A stretch of DNA of 64,000 bases. Source: Magnimaribacter mokuoloeensis (lineage in GTDB: Bacteria; Pseudomonadota; Gammaproteobacteria; Magnimaribacterales; Magnimaribacteraceae). The stretch is from the NCBI GenBank assembly GCA_041860225.1, contig CP151794.1, positions 124,001-188,000 on the forward strand. The letters run 5' to 3'. This document shows positions 50,643-58,976 of the stretch, piece by piece (the stretch's first letter is position 1; each line of letters starts with the position of its first letter). The notes beneath the pieces were generated by a model. It saw only the letters and a program-made list of their open reading frames with translations. It was not told the origin of the DNA and ran no database searches. The position numbers and the translations under genes are program-made.

Positions 50643-51917
50643 ATGAAAATTCAATCAATTGAAGGTTTTGAAGTAATAGATTCCAGAGGAAATCCTACTG
50701 TGGCTGCAAAGGTACATTTAGATAATTCTGCTTCAGGAATAGCTTTAGTTCCTTCTGGAGCTTCTACTGGTCAGCATGAAGCAAATGAAAAGCGAGATGA
50801 GGATGAGACTAGATATTTGGGTAAGGGTGTTCTTAGTGCAATTGAATCCATCAACAAAGAAATTTCTGAGTTGCTCAAAGGTAAAGATGCCGAAGATCTC
50901 TTAGCCAATGATAGAACCCTTATAGAATCTGATGGAACAGAAAATAAAAATAATTTCGGTGCTAATGCTATTCTTGCAGTTTCTATGGCATGCGCTAAAG
51001 CCGCTTCTAATTCGAAGAAAATACCTTTACATAAGTTTATCAATTCAAAGTACTCTGAGTTTTGCAATAAAGAGGTAGTTTCTTCTCTACCAATTCCGAT
51101 GATGAATATTCTTAATGGAGGTGCTCATGCTGATAATCCGATTGATTTTCAGGAGTTTATGATTCAACCCGTTGGATTTGATTCTTTTCAGGAGACTTTG
51201 AGGGCTGGAGTTGAAATCTTTCATACACTAAAAAATATACTCAAATCTAAAGGGTTAAGTACATCGGTAGGTGATGAAGGAGGATTTGCCCCTAACCTAA
51301 AATCACCTGAAGAGGCATTGGATTTAATAATGGTAGCAATAGAAAAAGCAGGCTATAAACCTGGTGACCAAGTCTCGTTGTGTCTAGATATTGCCGCAAC
51401 AGAATTTTACTCTAATTCAATTTATAACCTTGAAGGAATAGGTCAAACACTCAACTCTCTTGAAATGACAGAGTATATAAAAGAACTATGCAAAAATTAT
51501 CCTATTAGCTCAGTTGAAGATGGTCTTGATGAGGATGATTGGACAGGTTGGTCTGACATGACTAAATCTTTAGGTTCTAAGATTCAATTAGTAGGCGACG
51601 ATCTATTTGTCACAAATACAAAAAGAATTAAACAGGGCATAGAAGAAGGTTCAGCAAATTCAGTTCTAGTAAAAGTAAATCAGATTGGAACTTTAATGGA
51701 AACCTTTGAGGCTATAGAAACTGCTGTCCAAAATAATTACACTACAGTTATTTCGCATAGGTCAGGAGAAACTGAGGATACATTTATTGCCGACTTAGCT
51801 GTCGGAGTTGCTTCTGGACAAATAAAAACTGGAGCACCATCAAGATCAGATCGGGTAGCTAAATACAATAGATTACTAATGATAGAAGCTGAGTCAGGTA
51901 TATGTATAGCTCAATAA
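50643..51917 (+). CDS. eno: enolase
   Basis: 424-residue enolase converting 2-phosphoglycerate to PEP. Motifs: EVIDSRGNPTVAAKVHLD, PSGASTGQHEA, LPIPMMNILNGGAHADNPIDFQEFMI (split over the active site), GDEGGFAPNL, metal ligand region SVEDGLDEDDW, GDDLFVTN, VLVKVNQIGTL and SHRSGETED. It supplies the PEP used by kdsA and murA. It overlaps ftsB by 16 bases. Confidence 0.98.
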   Translation: MKIQSIEGFEVIDSRGNPTVAAKVHLDNSASGIALVPSGASTGQHEANEKRDEDETRYLGKGVLSAIESINKEISELLKGKDAEDLLANDRTLIESDGTENKNNFGANAILAVSMACAKAASNSKKIPLHKFINSKYSEFCNKEVVSSLPIPMMNILNGGAHADNPIDFQEFMIQPVGFDSFQETLRAGVEIFHTLKNILKSKGLSTSVGDEGGFAPNLKSPEEALDLIMVAIEKAGYKPGDQVSLCLDIAATEFYSNSIYNLEGIGQTLNSLEMTEYIKELCKNYPISSVEDGLDEDDWTGWSDMTKSLGSKIQLVGDDLFVTNTKRIKQGIEEGSANSVLVKVNQIGTLMETFEAIETAVQNNYTTVISHRSGETEDTFIADLAVGVASGQIKTGAPSRSDRVAKYNRLLMIEAESGICIAQ

Positions 51918-52252
51918 CAAAGCTGCTAAAGTCTGTAAAATCTGCACCTCTATTCTCAGGTTCTTTTTTGATCCTATGTTGCATTATTGGAGCAACTCAG
52001 TATCAATATTGGTTTGGCCTTTACAGTTCCAGTAATTTAAAGGATTTAAAAGAAGAAATACAACTAATAGAGTTAGAAACAGGCCTAATCCAAAAAACAA
52101 ATGAAGAGCTTATTAGAGAAAAGAAAAAGCTTAATTCAGGCCAAGAGGCATTGGAAGGTGTGGCCAGACTAGAGCTTGGAATGATAAAGCCAGGAGAGCA
52201 GTTTTACGTTTTCAAAGAAAAAGCTCAAGAAGATAGTAAAGAAGATAATTAA
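51902..52252 (+). CDS. ftsB: cell division protein FtsB
   Basis: 116-residue bitopic protein with one membrane helix (FLILCCIIGATQYQYWFG, about residues 22-39), the family aromatic QYWFG right after it, a coiled coil (LKDLKEEIQLIELETGLIQKTNEELIREKKKL) and the C-terminal EGVARLELGMIKPGEQFYVF element of FtsB. Partner of FtsL and FtsQ. The only available ATG lies inside eno and gives an 18-residue N-terminal extension compared with E. coli. eno-ftsB-ispD order is conserved. Confidence 0.92.
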   Translation: MYSSITKLLKSVKSAPLFSGSFLILCCIIGATQYQYWFGLYSSSNLKDLKEEIQLIELETGLIQKTNEELIREKKKLNSGQEALEGVARLELGMIKPGEQFYVFKEKAQEDSKEDN

Positions 52253-52253
52253 A

Positions 52254-52946
52254 TTGATAGAACCTTTTGCAGTTATATTGCCTAGTGCGGGTCAGAGTGA
52301 ACGTTTTGGTTCGGACATACCAAAACAATATTGCAAGATAGATAATCAACTAGTAATTAATTATTCATTAGACCTTTTTTTAAATTTTGAAGAATGTAAA
52401 AAAATTATAATTGCCGTATCTGATCTAGATCAAATACCTAGCGATATATCTAAAGATAAACGAATAGAAATCATACTTGGTGGTAAGTCTAGAGGACAAT
52501 CGGTACTAAACTGTTTCAATCATCTATCTCAATCTCAATGTTATATAAATGTTTTGATACACGATGCTGCGAGACCTTGCCTACACCCTAAAGAGGTAAA
52601 GAATTTCTTAAAGTTATTTTGTACTTCTGAATATGCAGGCATGATCTTTTCTCATCCTTGTACTGATACATTAAAATCTTCTGTAGACGGAAAAATAATC
52701 AATGCCACTGTTGAACGCTCATCCATGTGGCAAGTACAAACACCTCAAATTTTTAAGCATGAAAATCTTAATAATGCTTACACTAGCTTTTCAGGTAATT
52801 TAAATAGCCTTACTGATGAGTCTTCTCTCTTTGATACATTAAATGAGGAAGTATTTCTTTATAAAGGTTCATCACAAAATATAAAAATTACATTTAAAGA
52901 AGATTTACAATTGGCGGAATTTATAATTCGAAATCATAAGGAATAA
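52254..52946 (+). CDS. ispD: 2-C-methyl-D-erythritol 4-phosphate cytidylyltransferase
   Basis: 230-residue IspD of the MEP isoprenoid pathway; uses CTP (made by PyrG upstream). TTG start at 52254, one base after the ftsB stop. Motifs: VILPSAGQSERFGSDIPKQYCKI (nucleotide loop), GGKSRGQSVLNC, VLIHDAARPCLHP and VERSSMWQVQTPQIFKHE. Followed by ispF after 3 bases. Confidence 0.95.
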   Translation: MIEPFAVILPSAGQSERFGSDIPKQYCKIDNQLVINYSLDLFLNFEECKKIIIAVSDLDQIPSDISKDKRIEIILGGKSRGQSVLNCFNHLSQSQCYINVLIHDAARPCLHPKEVKNFLKLFCTSEYAGMIFSHPCTDTLKSSVDGKIINATVERSSMWQVQTPQIFKHENLNNAYTSFSGNLNSLTDESSLFDTLNEEVFLYKGSSQNIKITFKEDLQLAEFIIRNHKE

Positions 52947-52949
52947 AGA

Positions 52950-53426
52950 ATGCGAATTGGACATGGTTACGATGCTCATCAAATCATTTCAGGATCTGGA
53001 ATGGTCTTAGGGGGCGTTGAAATTAAATGCGATTACTCAATTGAAGCTCATTCAGATGGAGATATTATTGTTCATTCTTTAATTGATGCCTTGCTTGGTG
53101 CTGCAGCATACGGTGATTTGGGAACCTTTTTTCCTTCCAGTGATGAAAATCTTAAGGGTATTTCAAGCTTTTCTATGTTATCAACTGTCCTAGAAAAATT
53201 AAGTCATGATAATTATACAATTAACAATATTGATATAACTTACGTAGGGCAAGTGCCAAAACTTCTCCAATATCGCGAAGAGATAATAAAAAATTTATCT
53301 AAAGCAATGGAAATTGATCCTCATAGGATAAGTTGTAAGGCAACAACAACTGATAAATTGGGATTTGAGGGTAATCTCGAAGGTATTTCTTGTCACTGTG
53401 TTGTATTAATTGAAGAAGCTAACTAA
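52950..53426 (+). CDS. ispF: 2-C-methyl-D-erythritol 2,4-cyclodiphosphate synthase
   Basis: 158-residue trimeric IspF. Metal ligands Asp8 and His10 in RIGHGYDAHQI; EAHSDGDIIVHSLIDALLGAAAYGDLGTFFP is the family signature with the third ligand His; KATTTDKLGFEG follows near the C terminus. In E. coli truD lies between ispF and surE; here surE starts on the last base of the ispF stop. Confidence 0.97.
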   Translation: MRIGHGYDAHQIISGSGMVLGGVEIKCDYSIEAHSDGDIIVHSLIDALLGAAAYGDLGTFFPSSDENLKGISSFSMLSTVLEKLSHDNYTINNIDITYVGQVPKLLQYREEIIKNLSKAMEIDPHRISCKATTTDKLGFEGNLEGISCHCVVLIEEAN

Positions 53427-54196
53427 TGTTAAAAATATTACTCTCTAATGATGATGGATTTGATGCACCAGGACTAAAAGTTCTATATGAGACTCTTGAA
53501 GGCTTTGCTGATTTATTTGTAGTTGCCCCCGCAATCAATAGTAGCGGTGCAGGTTGCTCAATAACAACAAATTCTCCTATGCAAGTTACTGAACATTCAA
53601 ATGGCTTTGTCTCTGTTACTGGAAAACCGGCAGATTGTGTTTATCTGGGGATACACGAATTATCTCCCTGGCAACCAGACTTAGTCATTAGTGGAGTAAA
53701 TCTGGGGGCCAATATGGGTGAAGATTTACTATACTCTGGAACTGTAGGTGCAGCTTTAGAGGCTGCAGGTTTAAATTATCCATCCATAGCTATTTCAGCT
53801 GCTGCATTCCATCAACCGGGCTCCAAAGACCATATGGAACCGAACTATACAACTGCTGCTAAAGTAGTTTTGGATATATTGAAAAACTATAAGCTGGAAA
53901 CCATTGATCCGTCTCTTGTATTAAATATCAATACACCAAATATTGAATTCTCAACTGACCTCGAATATAAATTTACCACTATAGGGTCTTGGGGCTTCAG
54001 GAATCCTCCTCACATTATCGAAGACGATGAAGGCACAAAAACGTATTGGACAACTCACAGAGATTTGTATCCTGATAATGATAAGCAATCGGATATTTTT
54101 ACTTTGGAGAAAAATATGGTGTCCATTTCTCCTATTTACCCAAATTTCTCTGTAAAAGAAGTTTTAAATGGAAGTTTTACTATAGAAAAGAGATGA
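53426..54196 (+). CDS. surE: 5'/3'-nucleotidase SurE
   Basis: 256-residue SurE phosphatase. Metal-binding LLSNDDGFDAPGLKVLYETL, VVAPAINSSGAGCSIT, VTGKPADCVYLGIH, and VISGVNLGANMGEDLLYSGTVGAALEA are the family blocks. It dephosphorylates nucleoside monophosphates in stationary phase. Its stop overlaps the pcm start by 4 bases. Confidence 0.96.
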   Translation: MLKILLSNDDGFDAPGLKVLYETLEGFADLFVVAPAINSSGAGCSITTNSPMQVTEHSNGFVSVTGKPADCVYLGIHELSPWQPDLVISGVNLGANMGEDLLYSGTVGAALEAAGLNYPSIAISAAAFHQPGSKDHMEPNYTTAAKVVLDILKNYKLETIDPSLVLNINTPNIEFSTDLEYKFTTIGSWGFRNPPHIIEDDEGTKTYWTTHRDLYPDNDKQSDIFTLEKNMVSISPIYPNFSVKEVLNGSFTIEKR

Positions 54197-54876
54197 GTTT
54201 AGATAAAGACATTGTGCAAGGGCAGGGTATGACCTCTTTGCGAACAAGACAGAGACTAATAGAGAGATTAACCGAGAAGGGTATTTCAGATGTAAGGGTC
54301 CTAGAAGCAATGCGTGATAGTCCACGGCATCTTTTTTTAGATGAGGCTCTTTCCTCCAGAGCTTATGAAGATTTAGCTTTACCAATAGGTTATCAGCAAA
54401 CGATTTCGCAACCATATATAGTTGCCAGGATGACAGAATGCCTTTTATCTGACGACCGCCTCTCTGAAGCTCCTCTTCATAATACACTTGAAATAGGAAC
54501 TGGTTGTGGTTATCAAACTTATCTCCTCTCTATTTTTTCCAAGCAAGTAACTTCCTTAGAAAGGATAGAACCCCTGCAAGAAAAAGCAAAAAAGATACTT
54601 AAAGAATTGAAGGTTAAGAATGTAAATTTTAAGTTAGATGACGGAAATAATTTAGATGAGCAAGAATATGATGCGATTTTATCAGCCGCTGCTCCTTTAG
54701 AGGTTCCAATTAGTCTTAAAGAACGACTTACAGTAGGCGGCAAATTAATTCTACCTGTTGGGGATAACAATTCTCAGGTCTTGACTTTAGTAAAGAGAAT
54801 TTCAAAAACTGAATTTACGGAAGAAAAGCTCGAGGATGTGCTGTTTGTTCCTTTACTCAGAGGAGTAGTTTCATAG
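54193..54876 (+). CDS. pcm: protein-L-isoaspartate O-methyltransferase
   Basis: 227-residue Pcm that starts repair of isoaspartyl damage. SAM site LEIGTGCGYQTYLLS, upstream LPIGYQQTISQPYIVARMTECL, and ILPVGDNNSQVLTLVKR in the C-terminal part. Length is slightly above E. coli (208). surE-pcm is normally followed by nlpD-rpoS; here the next gene is a DUF368 membrane protein. Confidence 0.95.
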   Translation: MSLDKDIVQGQGMTSLRTRQRLIERLTEKGISDVRVLEAMRDSPRHLFLDEALSSRAYEDLALPIGYQQTISQPYIVARMTECLLSDDRLSEAPLHNTLEIGTGCGYQTYLLSIFSKQVTSLERIEPLQEKAKKILKELKVKNVNFKLDDGNNLDEQEYDAILSAAAPLEVPISLKERLTVGGKLILPVGDNNSQVLTLVKRISKTEFTEEKLEDVLFVPLLRGVVS

Positions 54877-54914
54877 ATATAAAGAATAATAGATTAACCT
54901 TATTTCTAAAAGGT

Positions 54915-55715
54915 ATGGCCATGGGTATAGCCGAGGTTATACCCGGTATTTCTGGAGGAACTCTAGCTCTTATCTTGGGTGTTTACGAAAGGCTAATCAA
55001 GGCCATCCATTCATTTAATATTTCTTTGATAAGTTTATTAATTCATAGAAGATTTAAAGACGCTTGGGCTTATGTAGATGGCAATTATATTCTAGTACTC
55101 TTTATAGGCATGCTTGTCTCAATCTTTACCCTTTCATCATTAATTTTATTTTTCATGGAGGTTTACCCAACTGCTTTTAAATCTTTTTTATCTTCTGTTT
55201 TACTCTTTTCAGCATTCTTAGAACCTCTGAAACCTAAAATCTCTAAATCATTTTTTATAGGGATAATTTTGTCTCTGTTTATTTGTAGTTTCCTATATTT
55301 TCTTCCAGAAAGGGCATTAACCAATATTAATCCGTTATATTTATTTTTTTCCGGATTTATTGCCATCTCAGCTTTAGTCGTGCCTGGTATTTCTGGAAGT
55401 TTCATCCTTCTCTTAATGGGTTCCTATCAATCAATTTTAATGGCTGTCAGAGATTTGGACTTGGTAACACTCTTCATATTCCTAGGAGGAGCTTTACTTG
55501 GTTTACTGAGTATCGTTAGATTGATAAAACTTTTATATGACCAACAAAAGGAATTTTTATTAGCAGTTTTTTTTGGATTAATAATTTTTTGTATACCCTT
55601 ACTATGGATGAATGGATACAGTCATGATGCTGACTTGAATTTAATCTCTTTATCGACTGGAAGCTTGATTGGGATTTCGCTAGTTTTTATTTTAAAAAAA
55701 TTTGGAAAATCCTAG
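54915..55715 (+). CDS. DUF368 family polytopic membrane protein
   Basis: 266 residues with about eight membrane helices and two related glycine/proline motifs: AEVIPGISGGTLALILGVYERLI (N-terminal) and ALVVPGISGSFILLLMGSYQSIL (central), the internal repeat typical of DUF368. The family has been linked to undecaprenyl-phosphate translocation, which would fit a wall-synthesis function, but that link is from family knowledge only. The first ATG is 54915; homologues usually have a few residues (LFLKG-like) before it, and that sequence is encoded upstream (54894-54914) without an ATG, GTG or TTG. Its stop overlaps the convergent fdxA stop as CTAG. Confidence 0.85.
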   Translation: MAMGIAEVIPGISGGTLALILGVYERLIKAIHSFNISLISLLIHRRFKDAWAYVDGNYILVLFIGMLVSIFTLSSLILFFMEVYPTAFKSFLSSVLLFSAFLEPLKPKISKSFFIGIILSLFICSFLYFLPERALTNINPLYLFFSGFIAISALVVPGISGSFILLLMGSYQSILMAVRDLDLVTLFIFLGGALLGLLSIVRLIKLLYDQQKEFLLAVFFGLIIFCIPLLWMNGYSHDADLNLISLSTGSLIGISLVFILKKFGKS

Positions 55716-56035
55716 CGTTCGATCATATCAAACTTTCCTTTAACCTCTTTCCAATCCTCCGAATCTGGCAAGGGATCTTTTTGCTCAACTATATTTGGCC
55801 ATTGTGTGCATAATTCAGCATTCAGTTCTATATATTCTATTTGGTCTTCTGGCACTTCATCTTCTGAATATATGGCTTCTATCGGGCATTCAGGTTCGCA
55901 TAATGCGCAATCAATGCACTCATCAGGATTTATAACTAGCATATTTGGCCCCTCGTAGAAACAGTCTACAGGACATACTTCAACACAGTCTGTAAGCTTG
56001 CATTTGACACAAGCATCTCCAACAATGAAAGCCAT
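55712..56035 (-). CDS. fdxA: 7Fe ferredoxin (3Fe-4S/4Fe-4S), FdxA type
   Basis: 107-residue ferredoxin equivalent to Azotobacter FdI (106 residues). Cys9, Cys17 and Cys50 are placed to bind the 3Fe-4S cluster and Cys21, Cys40, Cys43, Cys46 the 4Fe-4S cluster; extra Cys12 and Cys25 occur at the same places in FdI. The C-terminal extension WPNIVEQKDPLPDSEDW is standard. In Pseudomonas it lies between rpoS and mutS; both are absent here. It could donate electrons to the orphan di-iron protein, though nothing links them directly. Confidence 0.95.
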   Translation of the reverse strand: MAFIVGDACVKCKLTDCVEVCPVDCFYEGPNMLVINPDECIDCALCEPECPIEAIYSEDEVPEDQIEYIELNAELCTQWPNIVEQKDPLPDSEDWKEVKGKFDMIER

Positions 56036-56130
56036 ATCTTACATTTTACCAGTTAACCAATATTTCAGTAACCATCATCTAGACAAAGGTATGATTTCTG
56101 TTCTAATAGTTACTAATATTATTTTGTAAA

Positions 56131-56619
56131 TTGGACTTAAAAAACTTAGAAACTCTAAGCGCTAATTTAGGAGCGTTACTGCAGAAGAAAAAGATGTTTA
56201 TCACTGCAGCGGAGTCTTGCACTGGAGGATTGTTGTCTCAATCTATCGTCTCTGTTCCCGGAAGCTCTGCTTGGTTTGGAAATAGTTTTATCACATACTC
56301 AAATATCTCCAAGCACAAAGTTTTAGGTGTTTCTAAAAAAACTCTCAAGTCATTTGGAGCGGTTAGTGAAGAGGTAGTTGGAGAAATGGTTATTGGAGCC
56401 ATAAATGAGAGTAAAGCTAATCTTGGAATAGCTATAAGTGGTATAGCAGGACCTGGAGGCGGCTCTGCCGAAAGACCTGTTGGAACAGTTTGCTTAGCCT
56501 GGAAACTTAATAAAGACTTAGAAAAGCAAGAAACTTTTCTATTTGAAGGAAATAGGAACGAAGTAAGATATCAGACTGTTGTAAAAGCTTTGGAGGAAGC
56601 AATAGTCTTAATGAATTAA
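56131..56619 (+). CDS. pncC: nicotinamide-nucleotide amidase (CinA C-terminal domain)
   Basis: 162-residue stand-alone PncC, deamidating NMN to nicotinate mononucleotide in NAD salvage. TTG start at 56131. Motifs: FITAAESCTGGLLSQSIVSVPGSSAWF, SVVTYSN-like FITYSNISKHKVLGV, and AISGIAGPGGGSAERPVGTVCLAW. It lies immediately before recA, as cinA does in many bacteria. Confidence 0.94.
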   Translation: MDLKNLETLSANLGALLQKKKMFITAAESCTGGLLSQSIVSVPGSSAWFGNSFITYSNISKHKVLGVSKKTLKSFGAVSEEVVGEMVIGAINESKANLGIAISGIAGPGGGSAERPVGTVCLAWKLNKDLEKQETFLFEGNRNEVRYQTVVKALEEAIVLMN

Positions 56620-56630
56620 TTTTTAAATAA

Positions 56631-56661
56631 TACTGTTTATTTATACAGTATTTTGTATAAT
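56631..56661 (+). promoter_or_regulatory. recA promoter with LexA (SOS) box
   Basis: TACTGTTTATTTATACAGTA at 56631-56650 contains CTG-N10-CAG (56633-56648), the gammaproteobacterial LexA box, in a near-perfect palindrome. TATAAT follows at 56656-56661, so LexA would cover the -35. The recA start is 28 bases downstream with a GGAGAAG Shine-Dalgarno. This implies a LexA of the E. coli type elsewhere. Confidence 0.85.
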
Positions 56662-56688
56662 GCGATAATATTTTAACGGAGAAGTATT

Positions 56689-57708
56689 ATGGCTCAAAAA
56701 AAGGTGACAGATATAAAAGAAGTAGATAAAACAAAACAGCTAGACAGCGCTTTAGGTCAAATTGAGAGACAGTTTGGTTCTGGCACTGTTATGCGTATGG
56801 GAGAGAAGAGGCATGAGAAAATACCCGCAATTCCAACTGGCTCTTTAGGTCTCGATATAGCCCTAGGTATTGGAGGTCTGCCCAGAGGAAGAATTGTAGA
56901 GATTTACGGTCCTGAATCTTCCGGCAAGACAACGCTTACTCTCGAGGTAATCGCTCAATGCCAAAAGTTGGGAGGCACTGCTGCATTCATTGATGCAGAG
57001 CATGCTTTAGATCCTATTTATGCAGAAAAGCTTGGTGTTAATGTTGACGAATTATTAGTTTCTCAACCTGATACAGGTGAGCAAGCATTAGAAGTTGCCG
57101 ACATCATGGTTGCTTCAGGTGGTATCGACATACTGGTTATTGATTCAGTTGCAGCTTTGGTTCCTAAAGCAGAAATTGAAGGTGAAATGGGTGACCATCA
57201 TGTTGGATTACAAGCGAGACTAATGTCTCAAGCTCTAAGAAAGATAACTGGAAATGTTCAAAAATCTGATACTTTGGTCATTTTTATTAATCAAATAAGA
57301 CACAAGATCGGTGTTATGTTTGGAAGTCCTGAAACAACAGCAGGCGGAAATGCTCTTAAATTCTACTCCTCAGTGAGGATGGATATAAGAAGAATTGGCA
57401 CTGTTAAGGATGGTGACGAGGCTGTTGGAAATGAAACAAGAGTTAAGGTCGTAAAAAATAAAGTTTCTCCACCATTTAAGCAGGCCGAGTTTCAAATACT
57501 CTACAATAAGGGTATCAATAGATTAGGTGAACTTATAGATAAAGGCGCGGATTTAGATATTATTGAGAAAGCTGGAGCGTGGTATAGCTATAACGGTGAA
57601 AAAATTGGTCAGGGCAAGGCTAACTCTATTGAATTCTTGGAACAAAATCCTAAGTTATTAAAGACTATAGAGAAGCAGGTTATAGACGCTATCAATAAAG
57701 AAGACTAA
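56689..57708 (+). CDS. recA: recombinase RecA
   Basis: 339-residue RecA. Walker A EIYGPESSGKTTLTLEV, Walker B IDILVIDSVAALVPKAEIEGEMGD, L2-loop region FINQIRHKIGVMFGSPETTAGGNALKFYSSVR (ssDNA binding) and KAGAWYSYNGEKIGQGKAN are intact. The N terminus has a longer lead than E. coli. Regulated by the SOS box just upstream. recX, which usually follows in Pseudomonas, is absent. Confidence 0.99.
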   Translation: MAQKKVTDIKEVDKTKQLDSALGQIERQFGSGTVMRMGEKRHEKIPAIPTGSLGLDIALGIGGLPRGRIVEIYGPESSGKTTLTLEVIAQCQKLGGTAAFIDAEHALDPIYAEKLGVNVDELLVSQPDTGEQALEVADIMVASGGIDILVIDSVAALVPKAEIEGEMGDHHVGLQARLMSQALRKITGNVQKSDTLVIFINQIRHKIGVMFGSPETTAGGNALKFYSSVRMDIRRIGTVKDGDEAVGNETRVKVVKNKVSPPFKQAEFQILYNKGINRLGELIDKGADLDIIEKAGAWYSYNGEKIGQGKANSIEFLEQNPKLLKTIEKQVIDAINKED

Positions 57709-57750
57709 TTTCTCTTTCTCATAAGGCCTATTTTGTTATAGGATTTCAAT

Positions 57751-57776
57751 GTGGCGACTGATAGGGTCGCCACTTT
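57751..57776 (+). terminator. terminator hairpin after recA
   Basis: GTGGCGAC (57751-57758), 7-base loop TGATAGG, GTCGCCAC (57766-57773): a perfect 8-bp G+C-rich stem followed by TTT. It stands out in an A+T-rich gap between recA and the thiolase gene. The T-run is short, so it may be partial or also act in the thiolase leader. Confidence 0.6.
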
Positions 57777-57797
57777 CATGAAAAAATAGGAGAGATT

Positions 57798-58976
57798 ATG
57801 GGAAACGCATATATAGTAGGTGCGGTAAGGACACCAGGCGGAAGAAAGAATGGAAAGTTGAGTCAGTGGCATCCAACTGATTTAGGAGCTTTAGTTTTAG
57901 ATGAAATCGTTCAAAGGACAGGAGTTAAGCCCGAACTAATAGACGATGTAATTTTTGGATGTGTGAGCCAATCTGGAGCACAGTCAGGAAACGTAGCAAG
58001 AAATGCCGTTCTAGCTTCTTCATTGCCTGAATCAGTTCCTGGTACTACTGTTGATAGGCAATGTGGATCGTCGCAACAAGCAATTCATTTCGCAGCACAA
58101 GCTGTGATGTCTGAAACACAGGATATTGTCATAGCGGGTGGAGTTGAGGTAATGAGTCAAGTTCCAATCGGCGCTGCTGTCATTGATAGCTTTAAAGCTG
58201 GTCATGGACAACCATATGGAGGAAAGGGAACAAGTGAAAGATATCCTGGAGTGCAATTCAGCCAATTTACGGGTGCAGAAATGATGGCAGAGAGATGGAA
58301 TATGTCCAGAGAGGAACTTGATTCTTTTGCTCTGGCTAGTCATCAAAAAGCAGTAAATGCTACTGAAGGCGGTTATTTTGATAGAGAAATAGTCCCAGTA
58401 GAAGGAGATCTACCTAATGGCGATAAAGAAATGGTCACTGTAGATGAGGGTATAAGATTCGATGCAAGTGCTGAGAGCTTGTCTGGCTTAAATACATTAT
58501 CAGAAGATGGCGTATTGACGGCAGGAACATCGAGTCAGATCTGTGATGGAGCTGCAGCTGTTATGCTAGTTAATGATGCAGGGCTTGAAAAGCTAGGCAT
58601 TAAACCAAGAGCTAAAGTAGTAGCACTTGCACTTGCCGGTGATGATCCTGTTATTATGCTTACAGGTCCTATCCCAGCTTCAAAAACTGTTTTGGAAAAA
58701 GCCTCTATGTCAATCGAGGATGTAGATCTTTATGAGGTAAATGAGGCATTTGCTCCAGTTCCTTTAGCTTGGGCTAAGGAGCTTAACGCTGATCTTGATA
58801 AACTGAATGTGAATGGTGGAGCAATGGCACTCGGCCACCCTCTAGGAGGAACAGGTGCTAAACTGATGACAACATTGTTACACGAACTGGAGAGACGTGA
58901 AGCAAGATTTGGCCTTCAGGCAATATGCGAAGGGGGAGGCACCGCTAACGCAATGATAATCGAGAGACTTAATTAG
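57798..58976 (+). CDS. acetyl-CoA C-acyltransferase (thiolase)
   Basis: 392-residue thiolase. Nucleophilic Cys89 in VDRQCGSSQQAIHFAAQAV, NEAFAPVPLAWAKEL, the HPLGGTGA His motif, and the C-terminal CEGGGTANAMIIERL with the acid/base Cys are all present. It either cleaves 3-ketoacyl-CoA (beta-oxidation) or condenses acetyl-CoA. QCGSSQQAIHF and the STERYPG-like segment resemble the FadA/steroid-type acyltransferases rather than PhaA. Good Shine-Dalgarno (AGGAGAGATT). The isolated position gives no pathway; its 3' end overlaps the convergent proS by 8 bases. Confidence 0.92.
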   Translation: MGNAYIVGAVRTPGGRKNGKLSQWHPTDLGALVLDEIVQRTGVKPELIDDVIFGCVSQSGAQSGNVARNAVLASSLPESVPGTTVDRQCGSSQQAIHFAAQAVMSETQDIVIAGGVEVMSQVPIGAAVIDSFKAGHGQPYGGKGTSERYPGVQFSQFTGAEMMAERWNMSREELDSFALASHQKAVNATEGGYFDREIVPVEGDLPNGDKEMVTVDEGIRFDASAESLSGLNTLSEDGVLTAGTSSQICDGAAAVMLVNDAGLEKLGIKPRAKVVALALAGDDPVIMLTGPIPASKTVLEKASMSIEDVDLYEVNEAFAPVPLAWAKELNADLDKLNVNGGAMALGHPLGGTGAKLMTTLLHELERREARFGLQAICEGGGTANAMIIERLN

